Assembly: GCA_914767715.1 (NCBI GenBank)
Contig: OU612070.1
Span: forward strand, 3,243,501-3,303,500
Source: Membranipora membranacea
Lineage: Eukaryota; Bryozoa; Gymnolaemata; Cheilostomatida; Membraniporidae
Length of the DNA: 60,000 nucleotides
Direction of reading: 5' to 3'
Below the pieces are notes generated by a model. The model did no database searches, had not been told where the DNA came from, and saw nothing but the letters and a program-made list of their open reading frames with translations. Positions 24,141 to 34,971 of this stretch are shown piece after piece (positions within the stretch are counted from its first letter, which is position 1; each line of letters opens with the position of its first letter). The translations under genes and the position numbers were made by a program.

Positions 24141-24939
24141 ACTTGACTGAGAGCTCAAGGATGATATCAACACTCACTTTAAAGACTCTTCACAGGCCAA
24201 AGTTTTTTATGGACAGGTAGTAAAATACATGAATGACTTAACTTATGGAAAGCGTTAGAAATCATTCCATGATGCAAATGCTTGATAATTGAGTTATCGA
24301 GTCATCTATATACTTTAGAGCACTGCAGAATCTAGAATCCTATCATTTTAAGAAAGAAATCACTTGCATTTGTATATGAGAAATTCAGCCTTCAATATAA
24401 ATATGGATGTGGCAGTTTAATGAATGATTAATATTTTGAAAAATTCGGTATACACATGGTTTTAGTTTTCTAATGACACTCACCACGAGAATATTTACTG
24501 GGGAACGAAATAAAGTAGCCTATTAGCGTTGCCTAATTACCAAATTTTAGAGGTTGTCGCTACATGTGTTTTCCTCAAACAAAAGGAAGATTTGAGGTCC
24601 ACATCAAAATATGGATTTGAGGTGTTTATAGGTAATATAATAGGATTATAAGATTCATAATTGTTCCTGAAAAAAATATGGACTGCAGTATGAAATGCCA
24701 TTGCAGAACCATGGCCTAGAATATGGGTACCATGCTTCCACATATTTTTTAAAACTTAAAATCATGCCTCAGAAAACTCTTTTATTTGATAAAACTAAAA
24801 TTATTGGCATTAACAATAAAAAAACCCGTAATAAAAAAAATTTACAGGCCCTGATCACTCTTTATTCTAAATGAATGCATAGTGTAAAATGAATTATATT
24901 TAGTATTATCCCTACCAGTTGAGATTTAGATATGACTAC

Positions 24940-26302
24940 TTACTCTGTACAGGCTCCTCGACAGCAATCATCCTTACAGCACAGCTTACCTCCAGAGCAG
25001 TCAGCATCTCTCACACACCACACCTCAGGAACTGGTGCGCTCAGGTCACAATCATAGTAATTAGGTACGGGGCAATCTCCATGATTTTCCTTTCTTGTAT
25101 GATCACTAGGGAGAAAATGAAATATATGTCAACAATCTCTATGATGATCTTCAATTGAACCATTTCTTTCTGCTCTCCACAAGTTATATATTATTTTTCA
25201 GGATCATGATCTCGTTCGTCCTAATCATGAAAATAAAGTCACAGGTATATTAGTATAAGTATAACTTATCCCAGAGTAGCAGGAGCATTTTCATACATGT
25301 TTGAAGTAGGCAAATATATAACTGGCTAACATTTTCCCACCCTCTTTACTTTATATAGCTAAAATAAGTGGTAGCTAATATTAGGTCATCCCAAAAGCTG
25401 GCTCACTAATATTTACTCCTCAAGGGTGATACCCAAAGTGTACGGATTAGTCCAATCAAGGAGTAAGAAACCGCATCAATACAAGGGAAACAACTCTGAT
25501 AATAAATTTAATCAAACTTGATCTTATTATATCCCTTGGGTGAGATTAATTTATTTGCAAAATTTTACAAGCGGAGTCAGTCAGACATACCTAGATCTAA
25601 CACACTGTGATTTACAGCACATGGTTCGGTCATCATGACCAGTTTTACAATCTACATCTCTCACGCAACCATCATTAACTGGACAAACCACATCTGATGG
25701 ACAGAAGGATTTACTTGATTGCACCCCTGTATCAACATAAAAAAAAATTAAGTGATAATAATAATTGATATAACAGCCATCAGAGGTTCTCTATAAATTG
25801 TTTCTCTATGAAAGAACTCAAACAATATCATCAGTCATCTTACAGACAAACATATTCTGGTACAGAAGAGGAATACATTGTTGATATAAATTGCTGCAAT
25901 GTTATACATGTCATCCCCGAATTGCTTTATTACAATATGATAAAGATGAATTACTACGTTGCACCGCTCTGCCACGTTTCTAAATCACTGGTTCCAAAAC
26001 ACATCAAATAATAATCGATTAGTTTTTCCAGAGCTTGTACTACCTCTTTGCTCTGCCTTTTGTTTGCAATTGCACTTTTATTGTGCAACTTTATTTTGCA
26101 ACTTTATTTTGCTTCATATCATGTAATTATTTTCACAAATCATAACAATAATAATAAAATTGCGCTATAATGAGTCAGCACATATAAGAATGAGTTTTAT
26201 CATTTTTCTACTTTTGTAAATATAGAGAGGAAACAAGATACCTGTGATGACCACAAGGAGACACGAGATCGCGACGACATGGGAGAGAGATGATTTTCCC
26301 AT
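24940..26302 (-). CDS. Secreted protein with two WAP-like four-disulfide cores
   Basis: Exons (coding, minus): 26302-26242, 25726-25591, 25105-24940; about 120 aa; all junctions GT/AG, phases 1 and 2. Exon 1 encodes a signal peptide (MGKSSLSHVVAISCLLVVIT). Exon 2 encodes a first WAP-like core (FCPSDVVCP, GCVRDVDC, MCCKSQC), which appears to lack the usual eighth cysteine. Exon 3 encodes a second, complete eight-cysteine core (GDCPVP, DCDLS, WCVRDADCSGGKLCC, CCRGAC). WAP proteins act outside the cell as protease inhibitors or antimicrobials; which applies here is inference. The unspliced stop is followed by AATAAA (minus) at 24866-24861. However, the last codons lie in a strong donor (AGA/GTAAGT at 24944/24943), which could splice to 23527-23506 and change the tail to DVKNPHY (126 aa). 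Confidence 0.85.
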
Positions 26303-29300
26303 AATGACGATAGCAGTAACTCAACGACACAGCAATCCGTACACTTTCTTATCGTGTACTACAAATGAAAGTTAATATTGTTGGCTTTCAATACCACGTC
26401 TATACAAAAATCAACAGCTTATTTTTATATTTCCACATGTCCAATCATATATCAAGAACACAAGTTAAAGAAAGCTGTTTATCACATATGTCCACGATGA
26501 CAGCCAGACGTATTTGACAGCTGCGCTTAATAACACCCATGATATAAAACTACTCTAGACTCCATTTTGCACAGCCATTTTTGTACAGCTTACATTTACC
26601 TCACTCAATTTCTTTACATTGACTCCTACCTACGGTGACCAGTAATGCTGATAGCTAAATTTAAGTCACTCCTAAGCTAGCAAAATTACACTTATATTGC
26701 TTATATTTTGCTTACTTACGTTGATGGACGCGACACAAGAGTTATTATATAACAAATCCTTCTGTCACCATTGAAAGGGTGTAGGGGGAGGGGGGATCAT
26801 CAAAGGGAAAAATAATGAGGATTTTTATTAAAACTGCGGATGGTCCAGCATAACCTGTGATGAAACACATCATAATTGGTAATCTTCAAGATTGATGGCC
26901 GCAGCAAATAATAACATTTATTATATAAGAAGAACAGGCCACGGTCAGGTCACGGTCAGGTCACGGTCAGGTCACGGTCAGGTCGCGGTCAGGTCACGGT
27001 CAGGTCACGGTTAGGTCACGGCTAGGTCACGGTCAGATGGATATCGCAATATTAACTATAGAACAATCAACATAATAATATTGATCGATATTTTGCGTGA
27101 CAAGTATAGGGGACATTATAAGAGGTTCTACAGGCTTTGTATTCATGGCCTGATCATCCACCACATCCAAACGCCCCAGCAAGCACCTACGCTCAGCCTA
27201 GTCTCACACTCAGCCATATGATGAGCTAGTATAAACAACAAAGAATATATCTGCATTTATACTATAGTTAGGATCAGATTTGAATTGCTGTTAAAATCAG
27301 TATTATGGAATTGAGATAATGTGTTATAATTCTGGTAGGGTTGGTGCCGATATTGTCAAACCGCCTCTAACTCACAGCCAATTGTGAGGAGTAAACAAGT
27401 GGGATGTGCAGATACTGCTGTACATAAGTACATAAGTATGAATTATGAATTATTTCAATTTTCAGAAGAGGATTGTCTCCTCTCTGACGTGAAGAGGGTA
27501 ACTCCAAAACATTATTAAGTTTCAGATCAATTTGAAATATGTAGGATGGGAATTAGTTTGACCCCCCAGACTATTACCCCCACCAATGGCCTCCCAGCAA
27601 AGAAATCAATATTGCTGTATAGCGTTAAAAGCCGTGACCACTGATAGTATCTGTGTACAAACTGTTATGTGGTGCAAACCAAAGATGTGCAATAACTTAC
27701 ACTGATTTCCTTTAGTCCTTTGACACAATCTCCTGACAGATGGTTTGAAAGCTATTGGAGCTCAATATTTAGTTTATAATCATTGAGAACTTAAGATCAT
27801 CTAATCTTCCAGTAACATGTGGTGTCCCTCCAAAATCAAAACTAGGGCCCTCACCGCTTCTGTCACCAATTTATAAATTCATAATAAATACCTGAACTTG
27901 CTCCTAGATGATACAAACAAGCAAAATTCCATGAACAGATCTTTGATTTTGACCTTACATACCTTCACAATACAGACGCCACAACGCTATCTGGACGCAG
28001 TGCTCATCCTCCAAAAGAGATAAGTGAGAAATGTGTTCGTTAACCCCCCAAGACAAATATCTTCCACTACTTATAAAAGGAAAAGATCTACCTTCCCTTA
28101 ATTTCTAATGCCGATCGGATTTGCCTTGTTGCTCATGCCATGTACCATAATGCTCTTCCACCTAGGAGTAGTTGGGTGGTCATGTTGATGTTCGTTGATA
28201 ATCTGTGCTGCTTGTCTGCTGTTTATGTGTCTCCGGGGATAAGAGCGTATTTTATGCTCAGTTACTTTTTAAAAATGGATATAAGCGCTGATATGGCATA
28301 TTACACCTCAGCGCATATAAGGCTAATGTAGTTTGTAAACATCAGTGCGCTGACCATATTTGGATATAGGATAACTAATATAGCCTCCTGTCCAGTACTA
28401 GCAACTTGACCACATTGCAGCAGGGAGAATCTTGATTGCAGTACTTATTTTTATAATTAGATGACAATAGTCTAAGAACAACAGAACAAGGTGAAGAAGA
28501 ATGTTAAAACCATCGTCGATCTGTTATTGAGGCCACGTGCTTTCTTGGTACTATATTTAAGATTGAGGATCTGATGCCCTTGTTGTAGACAACTAATTCA
28601 TCAATAATGAGAATATTTGTTCAAAGAAGATCATTAATAAAACTATTATGTTATGTCCAGTGGTGTAAATTGACTTTTTACCTTGTGGGAACTCTACTAT
28701 CTGGGTCAACAGCAGCCAAAATGAACATAATGCAGCCGCAGGGAATTTTTGCAATATCTATGTCAAACTATGCAAATCCATACTGTTGAGCATAAAATTC
28801 TATGCAGATATATAGATCTGTAATAGGTATGATTGATAATATGATTTAAATCTGGTCAAAAAAAAACATTTACACACTGTTTAAGCATATAATTTAATGG
28901 GAACTGTGTTCTGAGAGTTCCCATTCATTTCTTACACTGGGGCTATGTCTGCTAACAGGGAGGCTCCCTGCTCCCTGCTACTAAGACTGCCAGGACAAAG
29001 AGTTTGGGAGTTGTCCCTACCCAAACTCCCATGGTAGACGAATAACTCAATGTAAAGTTGTTCTCTCGCACTTGGCATATTCATGGTAAGTTCACTTTTG
29101 CTTGGTCACAATAGCCTGGTCTCCAAATGAGTAACAATGAAGGCAATCAGGTATTTCCCCTACTACAGGCAGTTATAGATCTAGGGTTTAGGGGGAGGTT
29201 TCATTCAACAAGGTCAGCACTGGTTACTGACTACAAGGACTATACAAGGGTTGCATCATTGAGTTCAGTGGTCTGAGTGCAAACTAAGAGAGCAGCAACT

Positions 29301-30321
29301 TGGACCAGGTACAGTGCCTTCTTTATTAATTGAGAGGTGCCCTAATTGGGTGTGGTCAGTCGTCAGGTGGTGAGAAGACTGACTTGAACTGGGCATTCTT
29401 GAGAGCATTTGCCATTTTACTTTTTTGTCTGTGAGTGAGGCTATCTTGTTCATATTTCGTTTTATTGCTGTTATGTCGTTAGTCTTACCCCATATGTGTT
29501 GTCTATATCCAGAATTTCTTATTGTTAGTTCTCTAGGTATCATCTGGCTCCCTGACAGCAGGTTACACACCATTCTCCCTGTACACACACAGCTGGTGTT
29601 GCTTTCTTATCTCTCTATGTGGACATCCTCTTGTAGTAGTCCTTGTATTTTTGTTCAGCTTACTAGAAATTTTGCTTGATCAGGCCACTGAGGTATGGGT
29701 TGATCCAGGAGAGAGAGTTGATCTTCTTCCGGCCACTTTTGTTGGAATGTATTTTGACTCGGAGATCTTGCCTGATGATGTTATCCTTCAGTGTTGCACC
29801 AAAGAAATTTATTACTAGACTGGTTCATTCATTGGTTGGTTTAGTTTGTTGGTTGCCACTGCACAACAGGTTCCAATTTCGACCAGTATTTGATTGCTCT
29901 CTACTGGTTTCTACCGATTTATATATTGATTCTGGTGCTGGTCGAAATATATATATATATATGGGTTTTTCACCCAAATGATGTGTGTCTAAAACTCATC
30001 CTCAACAGTTGCAAAACCAATACACCTCTCTCGATTTGTATCTGAGTGCGTTCCATGCAACCAGATGCTTATGTGGCAACCACCGGATGCCAAACGGAGT
30101 TGAGTAGATTAATACTCTTTTGATTTATCTTCTAGATTTGACTTCAACTCCAAACAAGACCAGGGCAATATTATGGTGTTCCAAGGAAGATGATTATATA
30201 TATATATGTATAATATGATTACATAAATTTATGCATATATATGGTACAAGAGGTATAATCATTTCCATGAACTCTTTTGATTACAGCACACTGTACATGA
30301 TAAGTGGAGAAGGTTGAGACA
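26303..30321. other. Intergenic, one tandem array
   Basis: No gene is recognised. It contains an 11-bp tandem array (listed separately). Around 29265-29981 open frames of about 80-107 codons occur on both strands (minus 29588-29265; plus 29425-29679 and 29676-29981), none with similarity I know. AT-dinucleotide runs flank the selenoprotein gene start (about 29949-29961 and 30194-30208). Confidence 0.5.
26941..27036. repeat. 11-bp tandem repeat (ACGGTCAGGTC)n
   Basis: About 8.7 copies of ACGGTCAGGTC, with point variants (GCGG, TTAG, CTAG) in the later copies. The repeat lies between the divergent WAP and selenoprotein L genes. Confidence 0.9.
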
Positions 30322-33300
30322 ATGGAGGTGGGAGCTGTGTGTGATACACTGGAATGTATGATCTCCACTATAGAGAGTATAATAACTGAAGCAAGAGAGA
30401 TCATTGATGATGGTAGTATAATAAATCAACAGTTATATTCATTTGTTTACTCAAAACTTTGTTGTGATGACATTTCATTAAAGAAAGAAAAATGAGTGAG
30501 ATTTATTCATTTCCCGTTTGATCAAACAGACTAATCTCCACCATACACAATCCTCAGAATATTTCTGATAGAATAACATCTGCCCTAACTCCTGCAGTTG
30601 TCAAAATCGGACTCCAGTTCATTTTCTGCCAGTTCCTCTTAGTTAGAGAATATAGATAAAATATTATAATCCACATTGGACATTGTGATGATATGGTATG
30701 ATTATAATTTTTTACAGTGATATCTGTGTCCGTTGTAGGTTCTGTGAATGAGTTTGTTACAAAGAAAGTTGGGTGCCTAGGAAAGCTCATAGGATGCTAC
30801 GGACGTGAATTGAAAAAGTAAGTTTACTGGGTTATTACATATCGAAATATGAATCATGCTTGTTGCATACGGAGATAACTCAATGGATTGTCTCCCCTCA
30901 AGTTTTCAGTGATAAATATTTGATATATTTATTTCAAATCTCGTTCATACGCAGTAGAAATGTATTTTTAGAGGCATATTATTGTCACTTTTGTGCAATT
31001 GAAGAAATTATCCCTATGTCTCACATATTCTGTAATATCCAAATTTTGTGTACGTCTCGTCTGTACTGATTGGTCTCTCTGACAATTACATGTGTGCAAA
31101 CTCCAGTGTATCTTGTTATTAAATTGATTAAATTTGACAAACCGTTATACCAAACAAAATTTTCTGTAGTTGTCCTCTCTCTGATGTTGGGCAGACAACT
31201 CTGATTTTTAAAAACCGTTGATATTTACATAGTTGAAGAACATAATTGATGATCTTTTGTTCACTAACAATACCTCTTCACATTGAGACTAGGGATGTGC
31301 AACTCTGCCGGCCCTCTTTCAAACTTAAATCTAGAATATTTGGATGTTTTTGAGCACAGACATCTTAATGCTAACATTTTTTTCTTTCATGTTGTGACTA
31401 TGTATTGTCTTATTATTGACTTGTGTTTACACAGGCTAGGTATTACAAAGAGAGAAGAGCTTGACAACTTTCTAAAACAGAACTTCTCAAGTAGTGACAG
31501 AATCAGAGACGCTGTCACAGAGCTGGATCAGGCCGAGGTATACAAGCCTTTACATCTATATAATCTTACTTCAAAAGTTAATACTTCATTCAATTTCTGC
31601 ACAAGCTTTTTCTTAGAGGATAATATTCCAACCAAATGATGGACTTTATGTGAGCCATATCGTATAACGTAACAACTGGAGTCATTTTATTAGGACAGAC
31701 CTATGTGTTCACAGTAGTAGATCCAGTGAAATGGCTGCAATTATATTCATCGTCAAAACATGCCATCAACCAGTTGTCGTCAACCCAAATTACAATCTGC
31801 CATTACCAGTAATACATCGGTTACATGAACAGTCTTGGCTAGTTTTTCAACAGTTACTGTTTCAATGCTGAACAGTAACAAATATATCTGGTACGATTAG
31901 TAAAATAGAATAAGGATATAAGATGTGATTCTGATTCTGATATTCATGGGTTAGGCGTTTCATTGCTTGTAATGATCAAGCTTGGCTGTGTTCTAGCAAG
32001 AATATATTAGTGTCCAATACATTGGTATTACTGCTGTGCTTGATACTTGGTAGAATGACTGGGAGAGTTTCCTGAGAGAAGTAGATACACAGTTGCTCGG
32101 ATCGAGCTCTCAGACAACCCAGCCTTCAGTGGGAGATAAGTTTACACTGGACAGTAAGCTGATAGATGTCGATACAGGAGAAGCAGTTAGTTGTACCAGT
32201 CTCCAGACTGACCAGGTGGTAGTTATGGTATTATTACGCCACTTTGCCTGACTACCGTGACGTGACCACCTTACTGACCTTCAGACCCGCCAGGTAACTA
32301 CGATAGCTGAGTTTATATAGACCATCAATGGGTTGTGTCAGATGGTGTCCCTCATTTTGGAAACTGCTTTCATAATTATCTAGTCCTGAGCTATCTATGA
32401 AAGCAGTAACAAATACGTGCTTTGTGACTATGTTGTCTCAATTAATTGTCATAAAGTCATAAATCATAAAGCTTGATTATGGAGTTGCCTGTTATTAATA
32501 TTGGAATAGGCAGTTTTCTGAGCTCGGATTCGGGCCTCAATTCGGAGTTGTCACTCTCCAGTTTGGTACTTTTAACTGCGCTGAAAAGAGGGTTATCTTG
32601 AAAGCCGCCTATGTTAGGAAAAAAATGATTTATGATTCAGAATCTGCACCATTGAAAACTGATAGGGATATAGTTTGGGAAATAATTTTGGTTTTCGGAT
32701 AGTCAATTTTATCAATTTCTGCCAGTTTTGCGGACAAATTTCATGGATTTTCTCCTGAATTTCGTCACTAAAATTAAGATTTATCAACTATCAAGCCCCC
32801 AATGATTTGATAATCTTTTCTCACAGGGTTTTCAATGGTGGCGATTCTGAATCAAAAATCATTTTCATCTTTACATAAGCGGTTTTCAAGATAACCCTTT
32901 TTAAGCATGTTTTTCCTATGCGGCGTTTTCTAGTTTCTAGTTTCTGAGTGTAATGGAATTGAATAAACCTTTATTTTCACAATAATTATTGTAAAATGAT
33001 GCAAATTCCATGAAAGAATTAATTATATTTTCTAACTTTTGCAGGCTGAGTTTGGAGGATCAGTAAAATTTGTGGTTGTATCATTTGGTGTGTTAGATGG
33101 TGCTAAGCGGTGGAGAGAAGAAACTGAATGTCCTTACAAGTTATACATAGATCCTGACAGAACATTATATCAATATGTGGGCTTGTCTAGGTCTATATAT
33201 AAGGTAAGGATAGTAAACCAAAACCTGAATCATGAGAGATGCCTGTCTGATGAAAACTCTCATAAATCCTAGTGTTAAGCCGTTTTATCTCTTCCCAGAG

Positions 33301-33862
33301 TCAGGGGAACTTTTTCTCATCTGAAAGATAGCTGTTCAGGACTTCCATATCACAGTTATAACCTAATGCCCGACATATTTGCAGAAAAACATTAGAGAAA
33401 TCAGTGATTGAAATCATTGAACAAAGTTCAATAGTGACGTTTTACTGTGTTACTATTTGTAAAGATACTAATACACCTCGTCACATGGTGCATTGATTTT
33501 ACTCTTACTTAAAGTTCAGTTATCTTTGAGCTGTACAGAGTTTGAAATCGAAATCGAAAATTCTGTTCATCTTCTTAGATGATAACGGATTTATATTTGT
33601 ACGTTGCCTTTCTCAAACATATTCTAACCCATATGTTGGAATGTATTTTTAGACATGGAATATAGGCAGCATTACATATTATGGGGAGCAGATAGCCCAG
33701 GGAAGACAACTGCCTAAGTCTTACAGCGATATCGAGGATGATCCTCATCAAATGGGTGGAGATTTTGTCCTCAGTAAAGATGGCAACTTCCTGCTGGTAC
33801 ATTGTAGCTCTTATCCAAGGGATCGACCCAGTGTAGACACCCTGCTCTCAGTATGTCGTTAG
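30322..33862 (+). CDS. SELENOL: Selenoprotein L, two selenocysteines in a UxxU motif
   Basis: Six exons: 30322-30412, 30739-30817, 31435-31537, 32054-32293, 33045-33203, 33653-33862; 293 aa with UGA read as Sec. All introns are GT/AG and phases agree (1, 2, 0, 0, 0). The core resembles the peroxiredoxin-like-2 thioredoxin fold: VVVMVLLRHFA before the active site, then KFVVVSFGVLDGAKRWREE, YKLYIDPDRTLYQYVGLSRS and GGDFVLSKDGNFLLVH. At the position of the redox motif the frame reads A-UGA-L-P-UGA-R (Sec157, Sec160), followed by 11 more in-frame codons to the donor and two further exons, so the UGAs are not terminators. Known SelL proteins carry exactly this UxxU, shown to form a diselenide bond. 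The start is the first ATG of exon 1; no upstream exon was found. A SECIS lies downstream (34131-34194). Cellular substrate unknown. Confidence 0.93.
32249..32260 (+). other. Two in-frame Sec UGA codons (UxxU)
   Basis: TGA at 32249-32251 and TGA at 32258-32260 are in the frame of exon 4 (65 and 68 codons from its start at 32054). The two intervening codons are CTA and CCG, giving U-L-P-U. Coding similarity to the peroxiredoxin-like-2 family continues on both sides. Confidence 0.92.
32570..32915. mobile_element. Foldback element inside selenoprotein L intron 4
   Basis: The arm at about 32581-32663 (GAGGGTTATCTTGAAAGCCG, ATGATTTATGATTCAGAATC, CCATTGAAAACTG) is the approximate reverse complement of about 32822-32903 (CAGGGTTTTCAATGG, GATTCTGAATCAAAAATCAT, CGGTTTTCAAGATAACCC). 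Identity is roughly 85% by eye over 80 bp, with about 160 nt between the arms. No coding capacity. Ends and target duplication are not clear. Confidence 0.65.
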
Positions 33863-34130
33863 TAGATAATTATTATATTTTATGCGTTCCAAGTCACAGC
33901 CAGACAATCTGAGATACAAGTACTATTGTCATTCCATTGGCACTTCCAACACAATAAATTTTTTTTTTCAGCCGAGTAAAGAGTTTCTTTTTCTAGTTAT
34001 AAAGTGACAATTGGAATATTTTCACTCTGCAGTGCTTTACTGTCCATTCCAGTGTCCAATCCAGATTTGTTAACGTTTTGCTTGACCCAACTTTCCACCA
34101 CAATGAGATATAGATCTACAGGGATTATCT

Positions 34131-34194
34131 GGTACCCAATGATGACTCCCATCTAAATCTTTACAAGATGATGTGTGTTTGATGAGCATGTACC
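34131..34194 (+). promoter_or_regulatory. SECIS element, type II
   Basis: It lies 268 nt after the selenoprotein L stop. Helix I: GGTAC 34131-34135 pairs with GTACC 34190-34194. The quartet is ATGA at 34139-34142 facing GAT at 34181-34183 (U.U, G.A, A.G tandem). Helix II: 34143-34153 pairs with 34170-34180, eight of eleven positions (including one G-U), with pyrimidine mismatches at three. The conserved unpaired AA is at 34155-34156, 12 nt after the ATGA. An extra apical helix ATCTT/AAGAT (34157-34161 with 34165-34169) closes a 3-nt loop, which makes it type II. It is expected to recruit SBP2 and eEFSec so that both UGAs are decoded. Confidence 0.85.
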
Positions 34195-34314
34195 TCTAAT
34201 TCCTGTCTTTCATTATACCATTATGTGTGGAATACAATTCTGCTACAAGCTACACATAGTTGATACTGAGATTGCTACCACACCGAAGATAGCTCTAATA
34301 TTTTTAGAATCAGT

Positions 34315-34320
34315 TTTATT
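34315..34320 (-). terminator. Candidate poly(A) signal for GGT-A
   Basis: AATAAA on the minus strand (TTTATT on plus), about 650 nt after the GGT-A stop. If used, the GGT-A 3' UTR overlaps the end of the selenoprotein L transcript. Confidence 0.35.
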
Positions 34321-34430
34321 AAAGAATACCATAAATGAATAACTTATAAACTATGTATTAGTGAGTAAATAATCATAATATATGGACTTGAACAATCACC
34401 AACTTCACAAAGTAGCTCTTGTCAAATATA

Positions 34431-34436
34431 AATAAA
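34431..34436 (+). terminator. Poly(A) signal for selenoprotein L
   Basis: AATAAA, the first canonical signal downstream of the SECIS. An earlier AATAAA near 33953 lies upstream of the SECIS, and its use would remove the SECIS from the mRNA. Confidence 0.55.
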
Positions 34437-34971
34437 ATACAATATTGCAGCAATCATCAGTAAAATAAGACAGCACAATTGACATATAGGTGGTGTTATT
34501 AATATGCCCAAAGATACCTCGGGGAGTACTGTTAGCACCAAAAGTGTATATCATTGTAGAGTTATTGGTGGCTGATTCTTATTCCATCATGAAACAGACA
34601 GATTGAGTCTTTAAGATTCACTCATCATTATTGGCAATAAGAGTTTTGTGGCTATGTGAAAAAATATAAGCAAGGAGCAACAGCAACAGGTAGCAAAGAT
34701 CTCCTTTGTAAATTGAGTCGTAGAACAAATATTTTCTGCGCTGTTTAAAACAGTTGACACTCTCATTTCAAAACTAGAGGATTTTGTCTATGACCAATTC
34801 GAAGTTTCTGCAGTTTCGTTTGATCAATATATCAACCAAATCGATGCACCCGCTTGTTGATATTCTATTTCCTCTTAGACTTGGTTTCTTCATTTTCCTC
34901 TACTGAATGAAATTGGGTTATCAACATGGATGACAATGAACCCCTTACACTACACCACATTTATACAGTAT

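Noticed and set aside
29265-29981. Open frames of 84-107 codons on both strands
   Set aside because: Both strands are open, no recognisable motif, and no splice or poly(A) context.
32249-32251. TGA at codon 157 as the true stop of a short peroxiredoxin-like protein
   Set aside because: A second TGA three codons on, continued family similarity, consistent phases over two more exons and a good SECIS all argue for Sec decoding.
34094-34137. Alternative SECIS beginning at the ATGA near 34103
   Set aside because: No helix II partner, and no AA at the right spacing.
34181-34240. Alternative SECIS using the ATGA at about 34182 and a GGA near 34229
   Set aside because: AA spacing is right, but helix II rests mainly on G-U pairs and breaks after seven; helix I does not form. 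The structure at 34131-34194 is far better.
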